NCBI GenBank assembly: GCA_016350165.1
Contig: CP066225.1
Span: 5,084,001 to 5,148,000, forward strand
Direction: 5' to 3'
Source of the DNA: Planctomycetota bacterium
GTDB taxonomy: Bacteria; Planctomycetota; Phycisphaerae; Phycisphaerales; Phycisphaeraceae
Length of the DNA: 64,000 nt
The position numbers were made by a program, and so were the translations under genes. Position 1 is the first letter of the stretch; every line of letters starts with the position of its first letter. Below, piece after piece: positions 35,980 to 44,608 of the stretch. The notes under the pieces were generated by a model, which was not told the DNA's origin, ran no database searches, and saw nothing but the letters and a program-made list of their open reading frames with translations.

Positions 35980-36565
35980 ATCAGACTCCTTTAATTTCAA
36001 CTTCAACCAATCGTAACGCCACACATTCAATTCGATCACGAACACAAAACTGTATCAAACCGAACCTGTATTTATTCGCCGCATCAGCAAACGCCATGCC
36101 AATTCAACGATTTTTCAAAACGTGCGCACATTCACGCATTTTCAAAATGATCACTACTGATTTCCATGCAATTCCGCGCTGTTTCTTCATTAAACTGATT
36201 CATTTCTTCACGTTTCAAGTCATTTCTGCTCATTTCCATGTACGGGTAAATCATCAAAAAAAGCCAAATCAAACAAAACGCGCGCACAAAAACAAACAAA
36301 ACTCACAGTTTTCAAACCGTTTTTGTCCATTCCGGTACTGTTTCAATGCTTTTCAAACAAAAAACGCAAAATCGCTTTTCAAATTTCATTCAAAATCAAT
36401 CGTTTTCAACACAATCAAAAACACGCTTTTAAGAAATTTCGTGCGCGCATAACCAAAAACACATTCAAAACCACTCAACCGATGCAAAACAATGTAACAC
36501 GCGCGCATAAAAAAAGCAGCACAATTTTGCGCTGCTTCTTGATCTCAATTTTCATTCGTACCGAC
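35980..36565. repeat. A/C-rich gene-free island B with GTGCGCAC/GCGCGCAT motifs
   Basis: No coding frame looks real: the open frames are low-complexity and Lys/Phe/His-rich. Motif copies: GTGCGCAC 36122-36129, GCGCGCAC 36280-36287, GTGCGCGCAT 36441-36450, GCGCGCAT 36501-36508, mostly followed by A-runs. CACGCATTTT at 36135-36144 also occurs in the 58.3-kb island. The right end contains the fabZ terminator. Confidence 0.6.
36509..36537 (-). terminator. Terminator after fabZ, followed by ATGCGCGCG
   Basis: Minus strand: stem AAGCAGC / GCTGCTT (36514-36520 and 36531-36537), T7 (36509-36515), then directly ATGCGCGCG. Confidence 0.85.
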
Positions 36566-37039
36566 TTACATCGGCATGCCCGTGATTGTTGCTTCGAACA
36601 CTAAGTTCCCTTCAACAAATCCCTGAGCATCGCACACACATCGGCGACGACGAAACTCTGTTTCCTTAATCATAATCAACAGCTTATCGCCCGGCTTCAC
36701 CTGACCGCGGAACTTTACATTGTCCACGCCTGCAAAACCCATGAAGTCCTGATCCTTCAATTTCTGCAGGCACATATAGCTCGCAAGCTGTGCCGCAGCT
36801 TCAATCATCAAAACACCAGGAAATAACGGACGACCTGGAATATGACCAGACACCCAAAATTCATCATGACCGACATTTTTATATGCCAGCAATTCGCCAA
36901 TTGGGATATCCTCGCAGATAATCCCATCCAATAATCTCATGCAGCCACGATGTGGGTTGATCGTTTCAATAAAATCAACACCACGAACTTCACTGTCCAG
37001 ATCAACGTGACTGATATCGAAAAGAAGCGTTGGAGCCAT
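36566..37039 (-). CDS. fabZ: 3-hydroxyacyl-ACP dehydratase
   Basis: 157 residues, hotdog fold. Dehydrates 3-hydroxyacyl-ACP to trans-2-enoyl-ACP in fatty acid elongation. The catalytic His is H66 in SGHIPGRPLFPGVLMIEA and the catalytic Glu is E80. NPHRG near residue 28 matches the FabZ N-terminal motif. Not linked to lpx or other fab genes here, so it is either the general dehydratase or a paralog. Confidence 0.92.
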   Translation of the reverse strand: MAPTLLFDISHVDLDSEVRGVDFIETINPHRGCMRLLDGIICEDIPIGELLAYKNVGHDEFWVSGHIPGRPLFPGVLMIEAAAQLASYMCLQKLKDQDFMGFAGVDNVKFRGQVKPGDKLLIMIKETEFRRRRCVCDAQGFVEGNLVFEATITGMPM

Positions 37040-37162
37040 AGATAATGCGATTCCGTATCTTCATTCTTGAATTCTGATTCATTCATACCATCATCATCAC
37101 AACGCATCCGCAGCTCATCACCGCAGCTCCGCTGTCATGCAACAACATGAATCCGATCCGTC

Positions 37163-37339
37163 TTACTCAGCGTCGCGGTTCTCGAGAATCTTCTTACGAA
37201 GTTCTTGAGCAACGTTCTTCACGTCCTGCATTTGCTTGCGGACACGTGTACCTGCAGCCTTGTTGCCACCAGCAGCCTTGCGGATGTCATCTTCTACAGA
37301 TGCGACGAGATTTTTCAGTTGTTCATAAGTATCGAGCAT
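37163..37339 (-). CDS. Histone H1-like DNA-binding protein (Hc1 family)
   Basis: 58 residues. N-terminus MLDTYEQLKNLVASVEDDI; core NKAAGTRVRKQMQDVKN and ELRKKILEN. Short, helical and Lys/Arg-rich. The AAGTRVRKxMQ signature is that of the small Hc1/'histone H1' proteins of chlamydiae, bacteroidetes and planctomycetes, thought to bind and compact DNA. CAGGAGA lies 5 nt before the ATG. Compact single-gene unit between fabZ and the isochorismatase-like gene. Confidence 0.85.
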   Translation of the reverse strand: MLDTYEQLKNLVASVEDDIRKAAGGNKAAGTRVRKQMQDVKNVAQELRKKILENRDAE

Positions 37340-37520
37340 GCCAGTCTCCTGTTTGGTTGACTCAATTATGATATCGCCAAAGGCGTTTATGGGTAATTAG
37401 AGTACATATCTGCGAGAAATTCGGCAACTTCTACGCTGAAATATTTACCTGTTCCATACGAAACTTTTATTCTTTGACAATAAAGGAATTCTCTATCTTC
37501 AGACGCTTTTTGCACCTATA

Positions 37521-38072
37521 TCACATAACCAGTGGGCGAACTTTCTTGAAATTCTCGCTCTTTGCGTCACCCACTAATTCGAACACAGATGATTCCACTG
37601 TCATGATTGTAACATCATTCTGCTGCATACGGGCGATTGATGTATCCCACTCAATCGGATTCCGTGACCCAATCGCATCCACGATCACGCCAACGTTGTA
37701 TCCAGCCAGCTTCAGATCCAGGCAACTCTGCATCACGCAAACGTGCGCCTCGACGCCCAGGATCAGCACAGATTTCACGCCCTTGTCATCCAAATCTTTC
37801 ATGACCTCATCTGTGCATGCACTGAACTTAGTCTTGTCATACACCGAATCATTCTCGTCAAACAGTTGCTTGATCACATCTACAGTCTGCCCCAAACCCT
37901 GTGGGTACTGCTGCGTTGCGATGATCGGCATGCCAATTTCTTTGGCACAACGAATCATCACACTTGAGCGTTCAATGATGCGTGGATTGTCGTGCATTGC
38001 TGGCAACAACTTCTCCTGAAGGTCAACAACGATCAGTGCGGTTTCTTCGATCACAAACTTCTTAACTTCCAC
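37521..38072 (-). CDS. Isochorismatase-like cysteine hydrolase
   Basis: 183 residues from GTG 38072, chosen because AAAGG lies 7 nt upstream (an in-frame GTG at 38087 is less likely). The Asp-Lys-Cys triad is visible as D17 (VVDLQ), K82 (KTKFS) and C112 (EAHVCVMQS). Members hydrolyse isochorismate, nicotinamide or N-carbamoyl compounds; the YcaC-like wording suggests a general hydrolase. Substrate unknown. Confidence 0.88.
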   Translation of the reverse strand: MEVKKFVIEETALIVVDLQEKLLPAMHDNPRIIERSSVMIRCAKEIGMPIIATQQYPQGLGQTVDVIKQLFDENDSVYDKTKFSACTDEVMKDLDDKGVKSVLILGVEAHVCVMQSCLDLKLAGYNVGVIVDAIGSRNPIEWDTSIARMQQNDVTIMTVESSVFELVGDAKSENFKKVRPLVM

Positions 38073-38133
38073 AAGAAAACCTTTCACGTTCTGCGGCTAC
38101 CCCGGAAAAATGATCCGAGGATATCTTTGAGTT

Positions 38134-39678
38134 TTACTTTTGCTTTTCTGTCGCATTTACAACAGCATCAACCAGTCCGTCTATATTAAAGACCTCTGCT
38201 TCGACATCGATGTTCCATCCGCATTTCTGGATGGTTTGTGATGTGATGTGGCCGATGGATGCGGTCTTGGTTTTATTCATTAGTTCAGCTTTGTCGCCGA
38301 GCAAGTCGCGCATGTTCTGTGCAGTTGATGAACTGGTAAATGTCACCCAGTCCACCGAACCTTCCTCTAGTGCATCAACTACTTCCTCAGGCAACGCGGC
38401 AGCACGCTTAGTTTCATAAATCACAAACTCATTCACGTCTGCGCCAGCTTCTTTCAATAACTTGGGTAAAGCGGGTCGCGCGATATCAGCCCTTAAAAGC
38501 AGTACTTTTTTGCCTTTTATATCGTGCTCCGCAATCAACTCACCTGCAAGTGATTCTGCGATATAGCGTGTTGGCACAAGGTCTGCGTTGATACAGAGTT
38601 GTTCTTTAAGTACGCGTTCAGTGGCATCGCCGATGGCTGCAATCTTGAGATTCGCAAATTGACGTGCATCCAATCCGAGCTTGGTCATACGCGTTTTGAG
38701 TGCCTCGACACCATTGACGGAGGTGAGGATCAGCCAATCGTAATGATTGATTTCTTTGATGGTCTGATCGACTTGATTCCAATCGTCGGGTTGCTGAATT
38801 TCAATGGTCGGTGCTTCAAGAACATCAGCTCCGAGATCACGTAATTTGTCACTCAGCGCGGAGGCTTGTTGGCGTGTGCGTGTAACGACGATGCGTTGGC
38901 CGAAGAGTGGGCGGTCGGTGAAGAAACCAAGTCCGGGCTTGTCGATGCCTGCGACGTCACCGACGACGATGATGGCTGGCGAACTGATGCCGGAATCTTG
39001 GACGACTTGGACAATGTTTTGGAGATTGCCGCGAACACTACGTTGCTTGGGATGAGTACCCCATTGAACGAGAGCAACGGGCTTAGATTCGGGGACGCCA
39101 TTTTTGGTTAGCGTGTCACGAATAGATTGCAGCCGCCCTACCCCCATATAGAAGCAGACGGTCCCGCCGGAGTTGATCATGCCAGCGAGCGCTGCGTAAT
39201 CGACAGCAGAATTGTCCTTGGTCGGGTCCTCGTGGCCGGTAACGACAGTGAGAGTGCTTGAAAGCTCGCGGTATGTGACTGGAATCCCAGCTGCGGCTGG
39301 GGCAGCGATGCCGCTGGTGACGCCCGGGACGATCTCACAGGTTACCCCATGTTCCGCGAGGTAGATCGCTTCCTCGGCACCTCGGCCGAAGAGATATGGG
39401 TCGCCGCCCTTTAATCGGACTACAAATTTTCCCTCACACGCTTTGTCCACAAGCAGCTGATTGGTCTGATCTTGGGTCAATTTATGGTTTTTTGCTCTCT
39501 TCCCAACGTCGATAAGCTCAGCATGATCGGACGCTTTGGCGAGCAATGCGGGATTCGCGAGCGCATCAAAGACCACAACATCTGCATTAGCAAGACGTTG
39601 CAGACCTTTTGCGGTAATAAGACCGGGATCACCGGGGCCAGCCCCAATGAGACAAACTTGGCAAATTGATTTCTGCAT
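38134..39678 (-). CDS. Fused uroporphyrinogen-III C-methyltransferase / uroporphyrinogen-III synthase
   Basis: 514 residues. The N-terminal half (about 1-250) is SUMT/CobA: LIGAGPGDPGLITAKG, VVRLKGGDPYLFGRG, IVPGVTSG, and VTGHEDP. The C-terminal half (about 260-510) is HemD: RTRQQASALSDKLRDLGADV and the ending VDWVTFTSSSTAQNM. The two activities make uroporphyrinogen III and methylate it toward precorrin-2 (siroheme/cobalamin). Fusions of this kind are known in several phyla. I chose ATG 39678; GTG 39690 is in frame. The ribosome-binding site is weak for both. Confidence 0.94.
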   Translation of the reverse strand: MQKSICQVCLIGAGPGDPGLITAKGLQRLANADVVVFDALANPALLAKASDHAELIDVGKRAKNHKLTQDQTNQLLVDKACEGKFVVRLKGGDPYLFGRGAEEAIYLAEHGVTCEIVPGVTSGIAAPAAAGIPVTYRELSSTLTVVTGHEDPTKDNSAVDYAALAGMINSGGTVCFYMGVGRLQSIRDTLTKNGVPESKPVALVQWGTHPKQRSVRGNLQNIVQVVQDSGISSPAIIVVGDVAGIDKPGLGFFTDRPLFGQRIVVTRTRQQASALSDKLRDLGADVLEAPTIEIQQPDDWNQVDQTIKEINHYDWLILTSVNGVEALKTRMTKLGLDARQFANLKIAAIGDATERVLKEQLCINADLVPTRYIAESLAGELIAEHDIKGKKVLLLRADIARPALPKLLKEAGADVNEFVIYETKRAAALPEEVVDALEEGSVDWVTFTSSSTAQNMRDLLGDKAELMNKTKTASIGHITSQTIQKCGWNIDVEAEVFNIDGLVDAVVNATEKQK

Positions 39679-39796
39679 TTTTTTTATCACACGTCATAAA
39701 CCTTGCCGGATATTACGCCGATGCCAGTTATAACGGATCATGGACGATCCATCACATGCGTTCAGGTAAGGATACCTGCATAGGAGAATCCAAGCC

Positions 39797-40171
39797 ATGT
39801 CAAGCCAACCGACATTACGACTGATAGACGACTCAGCCCTTGAACCCGATTCATATGTATTTGATCGCAGACGTTGTATGCGTCGTCGCGCATCGGGAAC
39901 TGTAACAGCTGTTTCGACACCATCTGATGATTCAGATGCACCTAAGCGTATCCGTAGTCTTCAATTGATCGATTCATCAGAGACTGGCGTCGGTGCCATT
40001 ATGACTGAAGAAATCGATCTTGGCTCACGCATTGTGATGTTCTTCCCGTCACATGGCAACGAAAAAGGCTTTGATTTAGTAGGTCACGTTGTCCGTTGCC
40101 ATCAGTGCAAAGATGGTTATCGTGTTGGCGTGAAGCTCAAGTCAGCAGCAGCACCTGTTTCGGCTGCATAA
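39797..40171 (+). CDS. PilZ-domain-like protein
   Basis: 124 residues. The arginine cluster RRRCMRRRASG (about 24-34), followed after ~30 residues by DSSETGVGAIM, fits the c-di-GMP-binding pattern RxxxR ... (D/N)xSxxG. A later strand VGHVVRC and YRVGVKL complete a PilZ-like barrel. It would act as a small c-di-GMP effector. AGGAG lies about 9 nt before the ATG. It has its own terminator. Confidence 0.72.
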   Translation: MSSQPTLRLIDDSALEPDSYVFDRRRCMRRRASGTVTAVSTPSDDSDAPKRIRSLQLIDSSETGVGAIMTEEIDLGSRIVMFFPSHGNEKGFDLVGHVVRCHQCKDGYRVGVKLKSAAAPVSAA

Positions 40172-40224
40172 TTTGAGCGTCTTACGGGTTGCTCAATAAG
40201 CAATACAAACAAGTTTTCCCACCG

Positions 40225-40253
40225 CGCTGCACATGGAAGTCGCAGCGTTTTTT
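40225..40253 (+). terminator. Terminator after the PilZ gene, followed by ATGCGC
   Basis: Stem CGCTGC / GCAGCG (40225-40230 and 40242-40247), 11-nt loop, T6, then directly ATGCGC (40254-40259). Confidence 0.8.
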
Positions 40254-40299
40254 ATGCGCTTAACTGTTGTTGAAAACATCGCATCTATCTAACAATGAG

Positions 40300-40908
40300 T
40301 TAGCTGCTGGATTGACTGTCGGTATCAAGCACTTTTTGAACAGCTTCGAGAAGCATGTCGTAACTTTCCTGAAGTGATTGGGGGATGACGCGCACGTCAC
40401 CAACGACTTCCATGAAATTAACGTCGCCATGCCAACGGGGGACGATGTGCATGTGAACGTGGCCAGGAACGCCTGCACCGGCACATCTCCCTAGATTTAT
40501 GCCGATATTTACGCCTTGCGGATTCATGGCGATACGCACTGCCTTGTTAGCAACGTTAGTCAGTTCCATCATTTCTGAACGCTGTTCATTAGTCATATCA
40601 GCAATGTCAGCGACATGATCGAAAGGTGCAACGAGTATATGTCCGTTGCTATAAGGATAGCGGTTAAGCATGAGCAGACAGTGAGTTCCCCTGTGCAATA
40701 CAAGTTGATCTTTTTGTTGCTGCTCTGTAAGGTCTACGTCGGATGCACCGCACAGGAAGCATCTGTTTGGATTGGGACCCCCCGACGTATGACGTTTAGA
40801 TTGATCGTCCTCGGTTTCGAGGCTTTTGATGTAGGAGATACGCCACGGTGCCCAGAGATTTTTATTTTCCATACTACATAGATTATCGTCGGTTACGCGG
40901 ACGGTCAT
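40300..40908 (-). CDS. HIT-family nucleotide hydrolase/phosphorylase
   Basis: 202 residues. The histidine triad is HVHMHIVPRW, with nucleophilic middle His. WAPWR near the N-terminus and a CFLC zinc-type pair place it in the Ap4A-phosphorylase-like HIT branch. Start ATG 40908 has AAAGGA 7 nt upstream. An internal ATG at 40872 gives the more usual family N-terminus (MENKNLWAPWR) and is preceded by GATAAT 9 nt upstream, so a leaderless shorter form is possible. Confidence 0.88.
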   Translation of the reverse strand: MTVRVTDDNLCSMENKNLWAPWRISYIKSLETEDDQSKRHTSGGPNPNRCFLCGASDVDLTEQQQKDQLVLHRGTHCLLMLNRYPYSNGHILVAPFDHVADIADMTNEQRSEMMELTNVANKAVRIAMNPQGVNIGINLGRCAGAGVPGHVHMHIVPRWHGDVNFMEVVGDVRVIPQSLQESYDMLLEAVQKVLDTDSQSSS

Positions 40909-41071
40909 CTACGTATCCTTTCGTCCAGATAATTTCCCGCATCTCAGGATTGTTAAAACCATTCCTGAAAAAGAGTCCGTATTCATACCCACTCTCATTC
41001 AGGAGAATCCCTTGTCTTACCGATGATCAGGATGTCACTGCCAGCGTAACTGGTTTGGGATGGTGCCATTT

Positions 41072-41089
41072 TGTGGATAAACAATCGCA
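41072..41089 (+). promoter_or_regulatory. DnaA-box sequence and -10-like box before mrpA
   Basis: TGTGGATAA (41072-41080) is a perfect DnaA box on the minus strand and overlaps a GATAAA box ending 8 nt before the mrpA ATG. There is no Shine-Dalgarno sequence. Single DnaA boxes are expected by chance at this scale, so the regulatory reading is weak. Confidence 0.25.
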
Positions 41090-43687
41090 ATGATTTCTAC
41101 CCTTTTTTTAACGTTAATTGGCGCAGATAACGGTCAACACGCTTCCGTTGCAGGGCCGGCATTGGTCGAAGGCGCAGGTTCGAGTAGTCGAACGTTGCTT
41201 TTGCTTTTAGCGATCTTTGCTCCACTGGTAACGGGATTGATCACTCTCTTCTATCCAAGGAAGGGAATAACACTACGTGTTTTAACTGCACTCGCAGGGC
41301 CTGTTATTGCATTTCTTTTATTGCTGAATCATTTTAATGTGAATGGTGTTCAACCTCTTGATGCAGGCAGTGGTCCTGTTGCAGAGATCAGTTGGATGCC
41401 TTTGCTGCATTTGAATCTAGCATTCCTGACTGATGGGTTAGGTTTGTTCTTTGCGTTGCTTGTTTCAGGCGTTGGCGCATTGATCGTGCTTTACGCACGC
41501 GGCTATTTTGGAAAGAACGAAGATGATTTATATCGCTTCTATCCAACACTCGGCTTCTTTACGACGGCGATGATTGGTGTTGTTCTTTCGGACTATATGC
41601 TGCTGACCCTGCTCTTCTGGGAATTGACTTCGATCAGTTCGTTCCTGCTGATTGGCTGGGATCGATACGACAAGCATGCAGTAAAGCTGGCGATGCAGGC
41701 GTTTGTGACGACCGGTATGGGCGGCATGGGCTTGTTTGGCGGTATCCTGCTTTTCGGCATGACAACCAATGTATGGACATGGTCTGAGTTCATAAACTTT
41801 GGAACATGGTGGCAGGCTGAGTATGCTTCGCTTGCTTTTAATAATCCGGTTTTCTGGGCATTTTTATTGATGTTCTTTGGGGCAGCGACGAAGAGTGCTC
41901 AATTCCCATGGCAATATTGGTTGCCGGGCGCGATGGCGGCACCGACGCCTGTTTCTGCGTTCCTTCACTCTGCAACGATGGTTAAGGCTGGTGTGTTTTT
42001 AACTGGCCGACTGTTGCCGGTGTTTGGTGGGGCGATGGTTGCAGCGGATGGTTTACGAGCGGGGCTTGAGATATGGCCTTGGCTGGTGACTATCATCGGT
42101 GGATTTACGATGGTGCTGGGGGCACTGATCTCGATCAATCAGCATGACCTGAAACGCATCTTTGCATACACGACTGTTTCGCAACTTGGCTTGCTGATGT
42201 GTATGTATGGTTTGGGTTCGTTTGCTTATGAGCATAACGGACATTTGCTGCAGAATATTGATTTCGATATCACGCAGATTGCGAACCATGCTTTCTACAA
42301 GGCTCCGCTGTTTATCTTGGCGGGTGCATTGGGACATGTTCTTTCACGTAATATCACTGAATTGAACGGTGCGATTAAGAAGCATCCAGCGATGTGTATC
42401 ACGATCATCTTGGCGGGTTATGGTTTAGCTGCTGGGCCGGGCACGATCTCGTTCCAAGCAAAGGAACTGTTCCTGTATGCGATCTATCACCTGAAATATA
42501 CCGCAGTCGGTAACTGGTGGATGTTGCTTATGGCGGCAGCGATCGTGACTGCAACATGTAACGTTGCGATCTTTATCCGTTTGACAACAACCCTGATTGG
42601 TTTGCCAGGCGGGTTTAAAGCTGATCCAAATGCCATCGAAGCGGATCATCATCACCATGAACACGAGCACGGTTTCTGGGCATCGATGATCTGGGTGCCG
42701 GGTGCGATACTTGTTTCATTTCAGTACATCGGCGGCTTCGTTCCATCATTATGGATGCGAGTCTTCGGTGATCTTGAAGTGTATAACAACAACTATTTCG
42801 CAGAAGGTATTCCGACTTTCTGGGGTGCGATCATTCATGGTATACATGAATTCAGCGTACCTTTGATGTGTTCAGGTATCGCGATTGTATGTGGTATTGT
42901 ACTTGGCTTCTCGCCGATCTTCCGTGGCACGATCAAGGATGTTTGTGACAAGATTTACCCGGGTATTTACTGGCTTGCAGTAACTGGTGGTGGTAAAGCT
43001 TTCAGACTGATTCAGACTGGCAATATGCGTCACTACACTGTGATGGTTTTGATTGCTTTCTTGAGTGTGTTTTACTTTGTATCGCTTGGTGATTCGAAGA
43101 TGTTTGATCTTGCTGTTAGTCAGCTTGGCAGCTTCAACGAATTTTGGCCGGGCGTATTCCTTGGTGTGATTATTTGTACAACAGCATTGTCGCTGCCACT
43201 GGTTAGCCACAGAATCATTCGCATTCTGCTACTTGGTTCATGTGGTTTTACGGTTGTTGCAATGTACCTTGTTTATCAGGCACCTGACCTTGCACTGACA
43301 CAACTAACGTTTGAAATTATTTCAGTTGTGTTATTTGTGCTAGTGATTCGCTTGCTGCCACGTGACGTTCCAAAGTATCGTCCGAATCCGATCTGGCGTA
43401 TTGCTTTGGGAACAATGGCTGGCCTTGCATTTGGCTGGATGACCCTCGTTGCAGTGGGTGCTGATCCTGCGAACAAACTTGGCATGTGGTTTACGATGAA
43501 TTCTTATGAAGGATTCGTGAGAGATGTTTATAACGCTGGTCGAGGTGGTGGCGGCAAGAACATTGTCAACGTGATTCTGGTTGACTTCCGTGGTTTTGAT
43601 ACGCTCGGTGAGATTACTGTGCTGTCACTCGCTGCATTAGGCGTGTGGTCATTGCTGCCTAGCCGAAGGAGTCGTAAAACATCATGA
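41090..43687 (+). CDS. mrpA: Mrp Na+/H+ antiporter subunit A
   Basis: 865 residues, about 20 membrane segments. NuoL/ND5-like proton channel domain ([49 protein letters not shown] carries the essential Glu/Lys and His pattern). It is followed by the C-terminal Mrp-specific extension ending with [11 protein letters not shown] histidine-rich loop HHHHEHEHG sits near residue 518 between membrane helices. First gene of a seven-gene operon that exports Na+ in exchange for H+. Confidence 0.96.
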   Translation: MISTLFLTLIGADNGQHASVAGPALVEGAGSSSRTLLLLLAIFAPLVTGLITLFYPRKGITLRVLTALAGPVIAFLLLLNHFNVNGVQPLDAGSGPVAEISWMPLLHLNLAFLTDGLGLFFALLVSGVGALIVLYARGYFGKNEDDLYRFYPTLGFFTTAMIGVVLSDYMLLTLLFWELTSISSFLLIGWDRYDKHAVKLAMQAFVTTGMGGMGLFGGILLFGMTTNVWTWSEFINFGTWWQAEYASLAFNNPVFWAFLLMFFGAATKSAQFPWQYWLPGAMAAPTPVSAFLHSATMVKAGVFLTGRLLPVFGGAMVAADGLRAGLEIWPWLVTIIGGFTMVLGALISINQHDLKRIFAYTTVSQLGLLMCMYGLGSFAYEHNGHLLQNIDFDITQIANHAFYKAPLFILAGALGHVLSRNITELNGAIKKHPAMCITIILAGYGLAAGPGTISFQAKELFLYAIYHLKYTAVGNWWMLLMAAAIVTATCNVAIFIRLTTTLIGLPGGFKADPNAIEADHHHHEHEHGFWASMIWVPGAILVSFQYIGGFVPSLWMRVFGDLEVYNNNYFAEGIPTFWGAIIHGIHEFSVPLMCSGIAIVCGIVLGFSPIFRGTIKDVCDKIYPGIYWLAVTGGGKAFRLIQTGNMRHYTVMVLIAFLSVFYFVSLGDSKMFDLAVSQLGSFNEFWPGVFLGVIICTTALSLPLVSHRIIRILLLGSCGFTVVAMYLVYQAPDLALTQLTFEIISVVLFVLVIRLLPRDVPKYRPNPIWRIALGTMAGLAFGWMTLVAVGADPANKLGMWFTMNSYEGFVRDVYNAGRGGGGKNIVNVILVDFRGFDTLGEITVLSLAALGVWSLLPSRRSRKTS

Positions 43688-44106
43688 CATCGTTAATTCT
43701 TAAAACAGCGATGCGGTTGATTGTGCCGCTGACTCTTTTGTTTGCTGTGTATATGGCATTGAAGGGTCATAACGAGCCAGGTGGTGGTTTTATTGGTGGC
43801 CTAATCGCGTCGGTATCCATTGCTTTGTATCGCATGACGTATGGTGCGGAATCATTCGATAAATTGCTCCCAATTCATCCACGTATTCTTGTGTTTGTCG
43901 GTTTAACGATGGCATTTTTAGTAGCTGTATTCCCACTGCTATTTGATAGACCGTTGTTGACGTCATATGAGCAATACCTGAATCTTGGGTTTGGCCAAAC
44001 CGTTCACTTTGTGTCAGCTGCAATATTTGACATCGGTGTGCTTCTTGTGGTCATTGGTGTTTCAGTCGGCATGATTGATCGCCTCAGCAGGGAGGTAGAG
44101 AAATGA
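43684..44106 (+). CDS. mrpB: Mrp antiporter subunit B
   Basis: 140 residues, four membrane segments; [14 protein letters not shown] near residue 28 is the MnhB/MrpB signature. The ATG overlaps the mrpA stop by 4 nt, so translation is coupled. Confidence 0.95.
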   Translation: MTSLILKTAMRLIVPLTLLFAVYMALKGHNEPGGGFIGGLIASVSIALYRMTYGAESFDKLLPIHPRILVFVGLTMAFLVAVFPLLFDRPLLTSYEQYLNLGFGQTVHFVSAAIFDIGVLLVVIGVSVGMIDRLSREVEK

Positions 44107-44567
44107 CTGTAGTACTCGCAGTATGTGTGGCAGTGACGTTTGGTGTGAGCATTTACATGATGCTTGGCCGTGAGTTGATGGGACTTGCGATTGGCGTGTT
44201 CCTGATTGGTCATGCTGCCAACCTATCGATTCTTGCGATGAGTGGTTCGCCTGTAATTCAACATGATAAGGCATACCAAACGGCTGAATTTAAGATACCG
44301 CCTGTTCTTGAATCAGATCAGCAAGCAAAGGATTGGTCTGAAGCGCAGCTAATTAAGGCTGAACATCCAGAGCAGGACGTTGTAAATCCGCTTGATGAAA
44401 TGGTTGATCCATTGCCACAGGCTTTGATTTTAACAGCGATTGTTATTGGCTTTGCTGTGATGGGCTTCCTGCTCACATTGATCGTACTGACACAGCGTAG
44501 AGCAAAGACGCTTGATGTTAATGAACTCGCAAAAATGGACTTGCCTACACCATCGCAAGCTCACTAA
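44103..44567 (+). CDS. mrpC: Mrp antiporter subunit C (NuoK-like)
   Basis: 154 residues. Three membrane segments with the NuoK-like [17 protein letters not shown] segment. An extended polar insert between helices 2 and 3 (about residues 57-100) makes it longer than the typical ~115 residues. The C-terminal helix has [17 protein letters not shown], the usual MrpC wording. It overlaps mrpB by 4 nt. Confidence 0.94.
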   Translation: MTVVLAVCVAVTFGVSIYMMLGRELMGLAIGVFLIGHAANLSILAMSGSPVIQHDKAYQTAEFKIPPVLESDQQAKDWSEAQLIKAEHPEQDVVNPLDEMVDPLPQALILTAIVIGFAVMGFLLTLIVLTQRRAKTLDVNELAKMDLPTPSQAH

Positions 44568-44608
44568 CCGTTAGTTAGATAACGATAGAACACCGAAAGA
44601 CTTAATCT

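Noticed and set aside
36096-36604. Two overlapping open frames in the A-rich region before fabZ
   Set aside because: Lys/Phe/Asn/His-rich, no start signal, one runs into the fabZ coding region on the other strand; better explained as non-coding motif island.
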